The position numbers and the translations under genes are program-made. Positions 1 to 11,830 of a stretch of DNA of 64,000 bases are shown piece by piece. This stretch comes from Anisodus tanguticus (taxonomy: Eukaryota; Streptophyta; Magnoliopsida; Solanales; Solanaceae), in NCBI GenBank assembly GCA_034509755.1, contig CM067557.1, positions 39,056,001 through 39,120,000 of the forward strand. The letters are read 5' to 3'. The notes under the pieces are model-generated. The model was not told the DNA's origin. It ran no database searches and saw only the letters and a program-made list of their open reading frames with translations. Numbering within the stretch: the stretch's first letter is position 1; each line of letters starts with the position of its first letter.

Positions 1-626
1 GTTACATGTCGGTTTTGTTAATGTTCTCCTATAGATATACATATATACAATTATACAGTTTTATGCATGTTATCATACCCATGTCAGATTATATCCATGT
101 TCATGTTCCTATTATATCACGTGTCGGCTTATTCTTTCAGTTATTTTACCTACGGTACAATTCAAATGTTCGAACGTCCATTTGTTTGGGACCTACACTT
201 CACGGTGCAAGTACTGAGTTTCATGACGACAGATCTGTACACTAGGACTTCACTCGTATCAGCTATTGGTGAGCCCCATTTTATTCGGGATGTCAGTTGA
301 TTATTTTTCATGATTATATTTTACAGTAGAGGTATGCCAGAGCCTTGTCCTGACAGAACAATTTCTCAGCCAGACTCATGTTTAGAGGTTTCATAGACTA
401 GCTTAGCATGTTATGTCAATTATTCAGATTCATCATGTTTTATTCAGAGATTTTCGCTATTATATTTCAGACTATATTTTCAATATTTATGTTTTACATA
501 TTTTAAATTATTATTAGTGCATATTTTTATGCACATGTTGATCAACAAGCCATGTGATTCGTTCGGTCACATGCAGTCATGCACCGAGTGTCGTGTTTCG
601 CCCGGACCATGGTTCGGGGCGTTACA
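1..626 (+). mobile_element. 3' part of a Ty3-type LTR (5' side outside window)
   Basis: The stretch ends at 626 in ...GGGGCGTTACA. The last 60 bases (CACCGAGTGTCGTGTTTCGC, then CCCGGACCATGGTTCGGGG) resemble the 3' end of Ty3/gypsy LTRs I recall from Solanaceae. Directly after 626 the sequence becomes recognisable minus-strand copia coding DNA, so 626/627 looks like an insertion boundary. No long ORF is present. It may be a solo LTR or the end of a full element lying to the left; the window does not show which. Family placement is from memory. Confidence 0.55.
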
Positions 627-639
627 CTCCCACTACGAT

Positions 640-865
640 AATGCAGTGGTAGGTCAATACTGGCTGCCGGGATACAATCTTGAGATGGATCTTTTGTTGT
701 TTCATTGCTCAATTCCTTTAAAACAAGTTTGCTTCTAGGAACATGGTTTATTAAATAGTCCTCTTCCAGAAATTTGGCATTTGTTGTAACAATCACCTTC
801 TTTTCTTTGGGACAGTAAAATAAACCTCCTTTCGTTCCCTTTGGATATGCAATAAAAATGCACAC
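640..865 (-). pseudogene. copia polyprotein fragment, post-integrase region
   Basis: The minus-strand frame reads FIAYPKGTKGGLFYCP and then KKVIVTTNAKFLEEDY. This is the conserved GYP-x-x-x-x-G-Y / V-x-x-x-A-x-F-x-E pattern between integrase and reverse transcriptase in plant copia polyproteins. The same block in element C (49024-49704) reads VGYPKETRGYYFYLPGEHK. About 75 residues remain. There is no start codon of its own, and the frame runs into the Ty3-type LTR boundary at 626. Confidence 0.75.
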
Positions 866-889
866 CTATGTCATCGATTTTAATTTATC

Positions 890-1145
890 TATTTTTCCTT
901 TCAGAACATGTGTTGGACAACCCCAAACCCGAATGTGCCGCAGACTGGGCTTGTGTTCAATCTACAATTCTGCTGGAGTTAAAGGTACTGACTTAGAAGG
1001 AACCAAATTCATAATGTAATTTACTGTTTCTAAATCATATCCCAAAAAGACAAAGGTAGCTCTGAATAACTCAACATGGATCTGACCATTTCCATAAGGG
1101 TTCTATTTTTTCTTTCTGCCACACCATTTTGTTGTGGTGTTCCCT
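890..1145 (-). pseudogene. copia integrase fragment
   Basis: The minus strand still shows the antisense of the integrase C-terminal block usually read as GVAERKNRT...MVRSML: the plus strand has TGCCACACCATTTTGTTGTG at about 1119-1138, matching the (Q)NGVAE motif region with changes. Stops interrupt it. It lies between the post-integrase fragment and the degraded protease-side sequence, in the expected order for a minus-strand copia element. Confidence 0.55.
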
Positions 1146-1746
1146 GTTAATAGTGTAAAAATCTTTTCGCTATCGGTCTTCTAGTTTACATCCATAGTGT
1201 TTTTAAGTATTCTTGGATACGAAGAAAATATTCTTGAATTTATTAGTCCATCTAGACATCCAACGTACACAAAAAGTAAAAAAAAAATACAAGAGATAAG
1301 CATGTGAGGTTTTGCATCTCCAAGACTCAAAGGTCCATCATAAATCAACCTCAAAATCCTATTCAGATTTATATGACCTAGACATAAATGTCATAAATAA
1401 GTTTGACTCAATTCAAAAATTGACATGACAGATCAACGTTATTTAGTTCTTTGGTTGTAGCACATCATAAGAAACATCAAGTATAAACAAATCATGTACT
1501 CAACGTCTATTATACTTAATAATAGCAGAGTTATTAGTGAAAAAAATGTTATAACCAACATCCATTATTTTTGAAACTGAAAGCAAATTCCTTCTAATGG
1601 AAGGTACATATAAAACGTCTTTTAAAGATAATACTCTATCACTACTAAACTCAACTCTAATATCTCATAATGCTAAAGCTAGTGCTGGTTCGCCATTGGT
1701 TTGAAAAAATGCAAACTTCATTCTCACTTAGCCGTCGTGTTTCCTG

Positions 1747-1977
1747 CTACCCCTGCAAAGAAGTGCAGATATGATTAGTGGCTCCCGAATCTACACACCA
1801 TGATATGGAAGAAACAGTGGCTAAACAAGTTTCAATGATATTTAAATTTGAATTACCTTCTTTATTCAACTTAGCTAGATATCCAGGACACTGTTTCTTG
1901 TGATGGCCAGACTGCTTGCAATAATAACACTTACCCTTAGGTTTACTCACACCACCAACAGCAACTCCGAGAGTCAT
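1747..1977 (-). pseudogene. copia gag zinc knuckle and aspartic protease start
   Basis: The frame contains CYYCKQSGHHKKQC, a CX2CX4HX4C nucleocapsid zinc knuckle. About 40 residues later comes WCVDSGATNHIC, the copia protease active site (D-S-G-A). Knuckle before protease is the normal gag-pol order. About 76 residues remain before a stop, and downstream sequence (1145-1740) is degraded but still antisense to pol. It binds retroelement RNA and cleaves the polyprotein in intact relatives; here it is broken. Confidence 0.8.
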
Positions 1978-2079
1978 AACCTTGCGAACCCTTTTATTTT
2001 TCTAGCCGCCTTTCGTCTACGAAGCATAACCTTTTTTAACAATCAGCGCCACATAAGAAGCTTGTTGCTTGATAATGGA

Positions 2080-2570
2080 CTATGCCGCCTGCAGGTCATT
2101 CAACAATTTTGCCACTGACAAATTCATTTTGTTCATATTATAGTTAAAGCAAAATTGCTGAAAATTATCAGGCAAAGTCTGCACCACCATTTCAACTTGA
2201 GATTCCTTATCAATCACAGTTTCAAGAACCTCGAGTTCGTTCAAAAGACCCATCATCTTAAGGACATGGCCCCTAATTGATGATCTTTCAGCCATCTTTG
2301 TATTCAAAATGGCTTTCATGGCTGTCTGCTTAGCCGCACGATTTTGCTTTCCGAACATCTCTTTGAGATTTTCAAGCATGTCGTGCACAGACCCCGTTTC
2401 CTGATGATGATGTTGCAAAACATTTGCCATAGAGGCAAGAATGTAACATCGCGCCATCTCATCAGCCTTAACCCATTTTTCATAGGCCTTAATCTGGTCA
2501 TTCGAAACACCCTGACCGGGTTTTTCTGGGCACTCATTAATCGGCACAAATTTAAAACCTTCAGTAGTTA
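2080..2570 (-). pseudogene. copia gag (UBN2-type) remnant
   Basis: About 155 residues of copia-type gag capsid (UBN2 family): typical stretches are ARCYILASMANVLQHH, HDMLENLKEMFG, MKAILNTKMAE and HVLKMMGLLNELE, followed by VQTLPDNFQQF. The N-terminal end is lost or out of frame upstream of 2547, and a frame change separates it from the zinc knuckle at 1977. It would form the virus-like particle in an intact element. Relatives in this window are gag of element C (50517-52529) and of element 2 (7855-8793). Confidence 0.8.
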
Positions 2571-3341
2571 GGACAATATCCAGATTTCTTTTCTAGTCAA
2601 TATAATTCACTCTCTAACTTGTTCTGGTTCAGAATGGAGGTAAGTGGGGTTGAAAGAAGACATGATTAATATGAGAGAGACAAACATTAAATCGATCATT
2701 AGTTATGCAAAAGGAATAATAATATTCAAAAATCACATCACGCGTATAACCATGCATACTGAACAGTTAGATTCGATAGGAAAACTTAACTATTCATGCA
2801 AAATATATAAGTCATGCCAGATAAATCACCCCATGAATTAAAATAGGACCAACTCAGATGGAGAGTAAATTGCTAATTTAAGTTAGGTAAATATCATTTT
2901 TTATGAACCCTAGTCCCATTGAACGAACGTGTAACTCGGTTGAAGAGTCAAGACAAGTTATCAATTAACTGTGGTTTAAGGCACATTAATTAATCATAAT
3001 GAATCTATCTGATAGGGAAGAAGACCTATGTCAACATAAAAGCTCATTATATTAATGTTATACATACTGGAGACCATTGAGAATGAACCCTACCACCAAG
3101 ATTTGATGAAATGAATTTTTTATTTAACAATAAATTTTTAGAAAATAGAAAAACACCCAAAACCCATATAAACGCCCTCCGATGGCCTAAAAAAGGCCAT
3201 ATATCACAAGCTTTGTATTGATCAGTGGGTCGTTTTCGATGAACTTATCAAATTTCAGGTCAATCGGACTCCGTCAAAAAACTAAATTCTAAAACCATGA
3301 CCAACCGACAGAAATTGTTTTTAGCGTTTTAAGGTTTCAAA

Positions 3342-3625
3342 AAATTTCAGATTCATTCATATCACATATTAAACCTATTTAATAGTATTCGTGACTCTAG
3401 AAATTTAAAAAATAATATATTTAAGCTTTTTTTTATATATAAAACAACATTATTTTCTCAAAAACTAACATGACAAACATGCATACAAAATTTCCAGATT
3501 CATCCATATCACATATTATATTTATTAAATAATATTCGTGATTTCAAAAATCATAAACAATATAATCAATCTAGTTTTCATAAAACAACACCATTTTCAG
3601 AAACTAACATGACAAATATGCATTC
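3342..3625. repeat. Diverged tandem duplication, ~136-bp unit
   Basis: Two successive units share TTCAGATTCAT(T/C)CATATC, ATATTCGTGA and CTAACATGACAAA(C/T)ATGCAT at a spacing of about 136 bases. Units differ at many positions. It lies in the untranslated leader of copia element A between the primer-binding site and gag. Confidence 0.6.
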
Positions 3626-3693
3626 AAAAAACAACACCAAACTAGGGTTTCTTATTTCATGGAGTATTACATTATCTTGTTAAATGTAAGATG

Positions 3694-3705
3694 GCTCTGA
3701 TACCA
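3694..3705 (-). promoter_or_regulatory. Primer-binding site (tRNA-iMet type) of copia A
   Basis: The plus strand reads GCTCTGATACCA, so the minus strand carries TGGTATCAGAGC, the complement of the initiator tRNA-Met 3' end used by most plant copia elements to prime reverse transcription. It marks the element as minus-strand and places its 5' LTR just to the right. Confidence 0.85.
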
Positions 3706-3718
3706 ATTAAAATAACAC

Positions 3719-4975
3719 ATGCATACGCACATGGGAAGCTAACAGTCAAGATCAACTTACACGTAATCTAGATAATATAATTCATAAACTAGATAGAAGA
3801 ACTAACCTCTTGAAGCTTTGACACAAATCTTCCACAACAAACGCATGCCAGTTCCACAGTCTTCTACTGTATATCCTGAATATTCTTGGAACGAAAAACA
3901 CTCGAGTGACAAGTATTGCGACTAAGGAATAGTAAGTGTATTAGGGCTGAAAACCCTTACCTTTATACTACACGCTTTAGGGTTAAAACCCTACCAAAAC
4001 GTGTGGGCTTTTCCTTGTCCCAAAAGAATATTATTTTTCCTTGTTCTAGAATGTTCAGGCACAACAAGTACCACATATTTAATAATGAAGCTTTCTATTG
4101 TGGTATTAATTTGGAATGTGAATGAATTAATTCTATCATAATAAATTATAATTTATTCCACTAAAAAATTTATAGTTGCACTCCTCTATTTAATTTCGAA
4201 ATCCTCTATTAAATACTTATTTAACTCCCATGATAAGATTATAGATATCAATTAATTAAATTAAATTACTGACAATTTAATTCATTGACTAATTAAATCC
4301 TTTATACTTTTGCTTAACTTATTTCATGTGATGGATACAATATCCACTTGTAGGTTTTTCACATGAAAACTTATAAGCATCAATAAAGGGGTATCATCAA
4401 TCTTAAAGTTGAGACATAGATTCTATCAACTATTTATTATTTCACAAATGGTATTTACTACTATCCAACTTATCAACAATACATTGACTCATAATTGAGT
4501 CGTACCTTTTGATAAATCAAAATAATGAACAAATCACATTGATCATAATAATCATATCAAGATTAAGAGTATAAGTTTATTTAATGAGCTAGAGAGGTTG
4601 ATTTATATATTTAGTACAAAATACTTATCTCTACTTGATCTGTTCAATACATACAAAATGCACTAGCACAAGAAGTTGGAATAAGGTCATTCCCACAATC
4701 AAGAAAAATTACATTTTAATCTTGTGCTACAATCATCAAGATATTCTGTCCAATTTTATCTTTGATTGTGAACGTAACTTTATGACTTATAAGAACCGAT
4801 AATTTAATCTTTCGCGCATGAGCTAAAGCTCCATACACTAAATCGTCTGCTATATAAGTAAAGGACACACATGTGAAAAATGATCTATTTAAAATAAGAC
4901 TTTATTGAATTGAATAAATAAATAAACAATTATTCCATAAAGAATAAAACATAATACTATAACTAAACCGCATGG
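3719..4975 (-). repeat. Probable 5' LTR of copia A (bounds approximate)
   Basis: AT-rich non-coding sequence directly beyond the primer-binding site, where the 5' LTR of a minus-strand copia element should be. One edge is taken at a TGCATACG (CA on the minus strand) near 3719. The far edge is a guess near 4975, because the second LTR needed to define it is missing. Confidence 0.4.
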
Positions 4976-5452
4976 TTAATAGTATATCCTGAGACCGCAG
5001 ACCATGAAATTGGAGGATTATCTCGTGGACAGTTTCTGCTCATTCTTGAAGGCTAGATTCGCGGTCGCAGTCACGCTTCAAGAGATAAGTATCGTTTTAT
5101 GTTTGATTAAAACCTGTGATTATTTGTTGTCTATATTACATCCAAGTTCGATCATGGGCATTTGCTTCCACTGTTTATGCATGTATTCCATCAATTATGA
5201 CTGTATTTATGACATATAATGACATGCTAAATCCAATTTTAGACATATTTTTACTGAAGTTATGACCTTGGAAGTGCCTAACTTCGTACATTTTTATTAA
5301 AGTTGTGGCCTTCGCAAGGCCAAACTCCAAACACATAATGTTGCACTTCAAACAAGCACGAGGTCAAGCATATATTTGGCTACACTTTAGACATTTTGAC
5401 ATGAAATTCAGGTGAATAATCTTTTGCCAGGAATCAATAATTTATTTTTCGA

Positions 5453-6490
5453 AATTCAACAATTGAACACACAATGCAACACCCGAATTTACCTAAAAGG
5501 AAGTTAAAACATGAGTTTCATAAATCATAAAGAACAATTTGTCAAAACAACAACAAATCTAACAAATCCATTTTGCAACTACCGTAATTTGTCAAATTTT
5601 CAAGTTTTTTCTAACATCAATTTGATTTAAATTTTACTTTTTACAATTAAAATTAAAGACCACTTCTTCAAAGTAATATACTTCAATTGCTATAAGTTTG
5701 AAAAATACTATTGTACAACAACTAAGAAGAAGAAGAAAGAAAGAGGAGGATGAAAAATTGAGTAGAAACAATTTTGTTTGAAGTTAACTATAATTTGGGT
5801 ATCAATTAGATTTTTTGAAAAAATAGGTACATATTAAATGACAGCGACCAAATAAATATTCACTGAAATATTACGCAGGAAGTGCACAAAATATCCGCTT
5901 TTGGCGTCGCCATTTAACTTGTAATTTTTTTTGCAAGTTAATTTATCCACTTCAGAACCAAATTCAAACAGTCGCGTTTGAATCTTGGAAACATCAGATA
6001 TTTGTGTTTGAAAGTGTGGCATTGTGAAGACGAAACATCAGACGTTTTCGTTTGATTTTGGTATGGCTTGCCAAGAAAAGTTCAAATATTTTTTACTGAG
6101 GTGCGTGTAAAAATTGATTAAAATTTCAGTCATGTATGCTTGAATTTTTCATGTATGCATGAACTTCAGCCATACATGATTAAAGTACATGTAATGATAG
6201 GCTAAAATTCCAGTCATGTGTGTCTGAATGTTTTTTGTCAAAAATATTTTTTATGTATGTGTGTACCCCAGGATAGAAATACATGTAAAAACGAGCTTAA
6301 ATTTTAAAACCATATGCGTCTGAATAAAAAATAATAATTTATTTTCATATTTCAACAATCCAACATATGATTCAACACCCGAATCTACTCTAAATAAGTT
6401 TAAATTTGAAACATAAGTTACATATATCATAAGGAACTAACCCCAATCATCAATTAATAAAAAACACAACGAATCTAACAAACTCATTTG
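5453..6490. repeat. Dispersed direct repeat pair (5453-5585 and 6349-6490)
   Basis: Both copies share TTCAACAAT, CAACACCCGAAT, a block of ATAAATCATAAAGAAC against ATATATCATAAGGAAC, and CAACAAATCTAACAAA against CAACGAATCTAACAAA. Orientation is the same and the offset is about 895 bases. Divergence is high, so the duplication is old. Confidence 0.5.
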
Positions 6491-6951
6491 ACACCCTTTT
6501 AATTTTTTCAAGTATGCTTGCTCTTCAGTACTGCATACATGATTGAACCACATATAAAAATGGACTGAAATTTCAGACATGTGAGTATGAACAAGAAGAA
6601 TCAATCACTTTTATCTGAAGTTGTCTAATAAGAAAAAAAAATATAAGGCGGATATTACTTAAATGGAGCAACCAAAATAGGCCGCCTCATGAAATTTTTA
6701 CAATTTTACAATTTTTACTTCAAATGATTGATCAAACTTTTAAGAGTTCCATGGCCCAACCCAAATAGTGTCTTGAAATCCAACTTACCATGAGCCCAAG
6801 ATAAAGAAGGCCAGGAATTATCTAGGCCCACGACTACATTAGTAAACCCATTTTCAGTGAGATGAACCCATGCCTCTTCATACTTGGATTGGTCCATATA
6901 TAAACATAGCAGTAGTGACAAAAACTAAACATTTCTTCTACAAAATATGTG

Positions 6952-6985
6952 CCCCCCCCCCCCCTCTCTCCCCCTCCCTCTCTCT
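6952..6985. repeat. Poly-C and CT-rich simple tract
   Basis: A run of 13 C is followed by (CT)n and CCCTC units. It is the strongest homopolymer outside the hAT ends, and length may be unreliable. Confidence 0.9.
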
Positions 6986-7200
6986 AATGAGCTTTTAGTT
7001 ACCCAATTCGTGGTGTTTATATCAATGATCAATCCATACCTCACATATTTCTTTAAATTTGTGTATACTTTTATCACTAAATCATTATTAGTTAATATTC
7101 ATTTTACTTAAATTTGAGACTTAATCATGATAAATTAATACAATTTAGTATGAATATCACAGGCATGTAAATTTTACAATTCATGAGGCTCAGAACATAC

Positions 7201-7755
7201 TGTTGGAACTTGTATGGAATTAAGAAGAAATAAAGTGATCAACGAAATTCGAATCAAAGGTTGCAACTTTTCACAAAGGTTGCAACTTTTCACAACACTT
7301 ACAACCTTTGGTATGAATGGTTGTAACTGTTCATATGCTACTCTATATAAAGAATGTTGATCACTTGGTTGGAAGAATATATAACAAGACAGAACAAACT
7401 ACAATCAATCAGTTTTTCACAATTAATGATTTAAGATTGTGGCTTCTAATTCTTCTTCTTCAAAACAAGTTTCTGAAGAACACATATAGTAAATTCGCCA
7501 GAAGTGAAGTTCTTGTGCTAGAACTCTCACTTAGATAGTTGTATCCTCTAGACAGACGTCCGTAAAACTGCAGCACAAGTGGGGGCAAATTTTTGTCTTA
7601 GGATACTGCATCAAGCAGGCCTCTATCGACACCAAGTTAGTATGTGTTTTAAATTTGCTGAATTCATTGTTGTTGATTTCAAGTTATTTTGAGTTATTAT
7701 TATATTATTGTGCTCAATTCATTTCATTATTGATGATACTAGATTGAAACTAACA
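7201..7755 (+). repeat. 5' LTR of copia 2
   Basis: Starts TGTTGGAACT and ends ACTAACA. It carries a TATA-like CTCTATATAAAG at about 7341. It contains a small internal tandem duplication (GGTTGCAACTTTTCACAA twice, about 7259-7295) that the 3' and inverted LTRs lack. A 73-residue frame inside it recurs in all three LTR copies and is simply LTR sequence, not a gene. No canonical TGGTATCAGAGC primer site follows the LTR. Confidence 0.9.
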
Positions 7756-7854
7756 ATCTAAGACAAAAATTCTTCAAAAAAAAAATCAGTTTTTTTTTAT
7801 GATTTGTTGAGGTTGCAAAATTTTTCAGAGAATTCAATTTCCTGATTTGCAAAG

Positions 7855-8793
7855 ATGGATCAATCTGGATCGTTAATGGTGAAAACCCATGTTGAGAAAC
7901 CTGAGAAATTCAAAGGTTCTGATTTCAAACGCTGGCAACAGAAGATGTTGTTCTACTTGACAACTCTTCACGTGGAAAACGTATTGATTGCTGACGCTCC
8001 TATGGCTTTGCCAGAAGGAGAAGGGGAGAATACTCCGACTGATGCGGAGAAAGCTGAAAGGCTGAAAGACATTCAAACTTGGGAAAGTCAGGAGTTTCTT
8101 TGCAGAAACTATATTCTCAATGCCTTGGATGATTCTCTCTACGACATCTACTCCACGTTCAGAATGGCACGGGAGTTGTGGCAATCGTTGGAGAACAAGT
8201 ACAAAACTGAGGTTGCTTGTTCCAAGAAGTTCGTCATCGGAAAGTTTCTGAACTTTAAGATGAGTGATGCCAAGGCGGTTGTCAAGCAAGTGGAGGAACT
8301 CCAAATCATTGTTCATGAGTTAGAGGTTGAAGGTATGGGCCTTAACCCAAATTTCCTTGTTGGTGCTATTATTGAGAAATTACCTCCCTCATGGAAGGAT
8401 TTTAAGGTTTATCTTAAGCATCTAACCGAGGAAATGAATTTTGAGCAATTGGTTCTGAAAATTCGAGTTGAAGAGGATAACCTAAAGAATGAAAAGGCGG
8501 ATGTTGTTTCATTGGAGCCTAATGCCAACATGGTTGAAGGCAATGCTTCTAAGGCCAAGTTTCAGAAAGGCAAGGGCAAATTTAATGGTGTCAAGCCATC
8601 TTTTGCAACCGGGAGGAATGCATTCGCCCCACAAAGGACCAATGCATTCAAGAAACCACAACCAGGACTCTGTTGGGTATGTGGCAAACCTGGACACATA
8701 GCAAAAGATTGTCGCTTTCGCAAGAATCAAGGTGGTGGTGTTGGAGGTTCGAGTAATGTCAACCAATCCAACCGGGCTGAAACTAAAAACTAA
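7855..8793 (+). CDS. copia 2 gag polyprotein
   Basis: An open frame of 312 residues starting about 100 bases after the LTR. The N-terminal part has the copia gag (UBN2) signature: FKGSDFKRWQQKMLFYL, then RNYILNALDDSLYD, LWQSLENKYKTE and KFLNFKMSD. A basic linker leads to a CX2CX4HX4C zinc knuckle, CWVCGKPGHIAKDC (about residues 273-286). It would form the particle and bind element RNA. The frame stops with TAA at 8791-8793, yet protease continues in the same frame 13 bases on, so gag and pol are separated here by one stop codon. This is the best preserved ORF of the element. Confidence 0.85.
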   Translation: MDQSGSLMVKTHVEKPEKFKGSDFKRWQQKMLFYLTTLHVENVLIADAPMALPEGEGENTPTDAEKAERLKDIQTWESQEFLCRNYILNALDDSLYDIYSTFRMARELWQSLENKYKTEVACSKKFVIGKFLNFKMSDAKAVVKQVEELQIIVHELEVEGMGLNPNFLVGAIIEKLPPSWKDFKVYLKHLTEEMNFEQLVLKIRVEEDNLKNEKADVVSLEPNANMVEGNASKAKFQKGKGKFNGVKPSFATGRNAFAPQRTNAFKKPQPGLCWVCGKPGHIAKDCRFRKNQGGGVGGSSNVNQSNRAETKN

Positions 8794-8805
8794 TTCGTTG
8801 GGGTT

Positions 8806-11800
8806 GTGGCGGCTCAAGCAAATCTGGTTACAAATTCAACCGATTGGTGGATGGACACGGGTGCTACACTGCACGTATGTTCTGAAAATGATATGTTTTC
8901 ATCCTACCAGGCCATCAAGGATGGAGAACCATTGTTCATAGGGAATGCTGCTTCTGTGAAAGTGGAAGGGAAAGGGAAGGTGACTTTACAACTCACTTTC
9001 GGGAATGATCTTGTGCTCACTAATGTGTTGCACGTGCCTGAATTTTGTAAGAATTTGATTTCTGGGCCTGTTCTTAGTAACAAGGGATTCAAAATTGTAT
9101 TTGAATCTGACAAATTTGTACTCACCAAGGGTGGGTTGTATGTAGGGAAGGGTTACCTCAGTGAGGGACTCTTCAAACTATCCGTTGTACCTACTAAGGC
9201 AATTGCCATTATTAATGAAAATGCAGGCATTAGCACTGCTTCTATGTATATGGTTGATTCCCCTTCTTTATGGCATTCACGATTAGGCCATGTTAATTAT
9301 CGCTATTTACAAAGAATGGTGAAGTTAGGCATATTGCCAAATTGCTCTATGAACAAAATGACTAAGTGTGGAGTTTGCATAAAATCAAAATATGCAAGTC
9401 ATCCTCATAAATCTGTAGTGAAATCAAATGAAGTGTTTGGTTTAATTCGTAGTGATTTATGTGATTACCAAGCAACCCTATCTCGTGGAGGAAATAATTA
9501 CTATATATCATTCATAGATGATTTCAGTAAAATTTGTTATGTATCTTAATACATACCAAAGATGAGGCTTTGAACATATTTAAAACATACAAAGCAGAAG
9601 TGGAAAACCAACTTGACAAAAGAATTAAGATTCTAAGGTCAGACAGAGGTGGTGAATATCAATCAAATGAGTTCAAAGAATTCTGTTCTACTCATGGTAT
9701 AGTTCATCAAACCACTGCGCCATATACTCCAAAACAAAATGGAGTTGCCGAACGTAAAAATAGAACATTGAAGAATATGATGAATTTAATATTGATTAGT
9801 TCGGGTACACCCCTTAGTCTATGGGGTGAGGCGTTAATTAATGCAAATATGATATTGAACAAAATTCCTCAAAAGAAAAATGACTAATCTCCCTATGAGT
9901 TATGGAGAGGAAGATCGCCTACTTTCAAACGGATGAAAGTGTGGGGTTGCCTAGCAAAAGTTCAAGTTCCCTTACCAAAGAGAACTAAACTTGGACCAAA
10001 AACGGTGGATTGCATATATATTGGTCATGCCACTAATAGTGCAGCACATAAGTTTTTGGTGTATCATTCCGATGTTGAAGGTATTCACAAAAACACGCTT
10101 ATGGAATCTGCAGAAGCAGAATTTTTTGAGGATATTTTTCCTTATAAAGACAAGGATAAAAGTGTTCCTAATCATAAGAAAAAGACACTGCCTTAAGATG
10201 AGTCAAACCAAAACACTAATAATGATGAAAATCTTACTTCATCTGTTCAAGAAAAAATCTTTGAACCAAGGAGGAGTAAACGTGGGAAAATTTCCAAAGA
10301 TTTTGGACCGGACTTCATGACCTTTTCCGTTGAAGGAGAACCTCAAACATATAAGGCTGCTATGGAATCATCCGAAGCACCTTATTGGAAAGAGGCTATT
10401 CAAAGTGAGGTAGAATCCATTGTGCAAAATAATACATGGATATTGGTTGATCTCCCTCCGGACAAAAACCACTAGGCCATAAGGATTTTCAAACGGAAAT
10501 TAAGGTCTGATGGTACTATAGAAAAATACAAAGCTCGTATAGTAGCCAAAGGGTTTCGACAAAAAGACGGTGTAGATTTCTTTGATACCTACTCACCAGT
10601 AACGAGAATTACGTCTATAAGAACGTTAATTGCTATAGCGGTGATTCACAATTTGGAAATACACCAAATGGATGTGAAGACACATTCTTAAATGGTGAAT
10701 TAGATGAAGAAATTTACATGGAACGACCCGAAGGGTTTGTTGTTAAAGGTCAAAAACGAAAGGTTTGCAAATTGATTAAGTCTTGATACAGACTTAAACA
10801 AGCTCCAAAGCAATGACATGAAAAGTTTGATAATACGTTATTATCAAATGGTTTTCAAATAAATGAATGTGATAAATGTGTCTACATTAAACAATGTAAA
10901 GATGCATGTGTCATTATACGCTTATATGTTGATGATATGCTAATTATGGGAACGAATAAAGATGTAATTAACCAAACTAAGAAGATGTTGCATGCCGCTT
11001 TTGATATGAAAGATATGGGAATAACGAATGTCATTCTTGGTATTAGAATTCAAAAGAATTCTGATGGTTACATCTTAACACAATCCCATTATGTTGAAAA
11101 GGTCCTCAGAAAATTTGGACACTATGATGATCGACGGTTGTTACACCATTTGATCCCGCTAGTCACCTTAAGAAGAATGAAGGTGAACGTGTGTCTCAAT
11201 TGGAGTATACACAACTTCTTGGAAGTTTGATGTACATAATGAATTGTACGAGATCGAATTTAGCATATACAGTGAGTCGACTAAGTCGATACTCACATAA
11301 TCTTGGAAAGGATCATTGGTTTGCACTAAGACGAGCACTCCGATATCTACAACATACAATGAACTATGGATTGCATTATACAAAATATCCTCCTGTGTTA
11401 GAAGGATATTGTGATGCTAATTGGATGTCCAACCAGTCGGAAAGTAAGTCCACAAGTGGTTATGTATTTACACTTGGTGGAGCATCGGTATCTTGGAAAT
11501 CATCAAAGCAAACGGTAAATACGCGATCAACTATGGAAACAGAGTTTGTAGCCTTAGACAAAGCTGTTGAAGAAGCAGAATGGCTCAGAAACTTCCTAGA
11601 AGGTATTCCGTTGTGGACAAAGCATGTGACAACCATTTGCATACATTGTGATAGTATGGCTGCCCTACTGAGGGCAAAGAATCAGATATACAATGGCAAG
11701 TCGAGACATATAAGACGACGTCATAATACAATACGAAGCTTGCTGAAGAATGGAATTATTCCATTGATTATGTGAGATCAAAGGACAATATAGCGGATCC

Positions 11801-11830
11801 TTTGACAAAAGGCCTTAACAGAGAGCAAGT
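8806..11830 (+). pseudogene. copia 2 pol: protease, integrase, reverse transcriptase, RNase H (broken)
   Basis: Domain order is protease (WWMDTGATLHVC, about 8845), GAG-pre-integrase (LWHSRLGHVNYR, about 9270; then a CX2C, CGVC), integrase (FIDDFSK at about 9512; SDRGGEYQSNEF at about 9640; NGVAERKNRT at about 9740), post-integrase (VWGCLAKVQVP at about 9940), reverse transcriptase (YWKEAI at about 10383, DGTIEKYKARIVAKGF at about 10510, YVDDMLIMG at about 10926) and RNase H (GYCDANWM at about 11406). Frameshifts lie near 9545, 10680 and 11150-11190. Stops lie at 9885, at 10474 (CACTAGGCC) and within 10780-10820. The Y-V-D-D catalytic motif is intact. It is a dead copy. Confidence 0.9.

Larger units (their letters stand above)
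627..4980 (-). mobile_element. Decayed Ty1/copia retrotransposon A, minus strand
   Basis: Read right to left, the order is a probable LTR (about 3719-4975), a tRNA-iMet-type primer-binding site (3694-3705), a roughly 1-kb leader, gag (2570-2080), zinc knuckle and protease (1977-1747), a degraded pre-integrase stretch, an integrase fragment (about 1140-890) and the post-integrase region (865-640). Reverse transcriptase and RNase H are absent and the left LTR is missing, cut off by the Ty3-type LTR that ends at 626. Stops and frame changes occur throughout, so it is a fossil. It resembles copia element C at 49020-55900 in gag and post-integrase protein and in orientation. Confidence 0.8.
4980..7195. 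other. AT-rich spacer with diverged repeats, no gene seen
   Basis: No convincing gene. Short ORFs (for example 6715-6921 minus, 68 residues) show no recognisable domain. Two stretches of about 130 bases (5453-5585 and 6349-6490) are diverged direct repeats, and 6090-6600 holds several variants of AGTCATGTATGCTTGAA-like motifs about 110 bases apart. This may be a decayed, unclassified transposon. Confidence 0.5.

Noticed and set aside
7317..7538. 73-residue frame recurring three times (also 12573-12794 and 13183-13404 minus)
   Set aside because: It lies inside the LTRs and recurs only because the LTR is repeated.
8509..8817. Minus-strand frame of 102 residues
   Set aside because: Antisense shadow of copia 2 gag.
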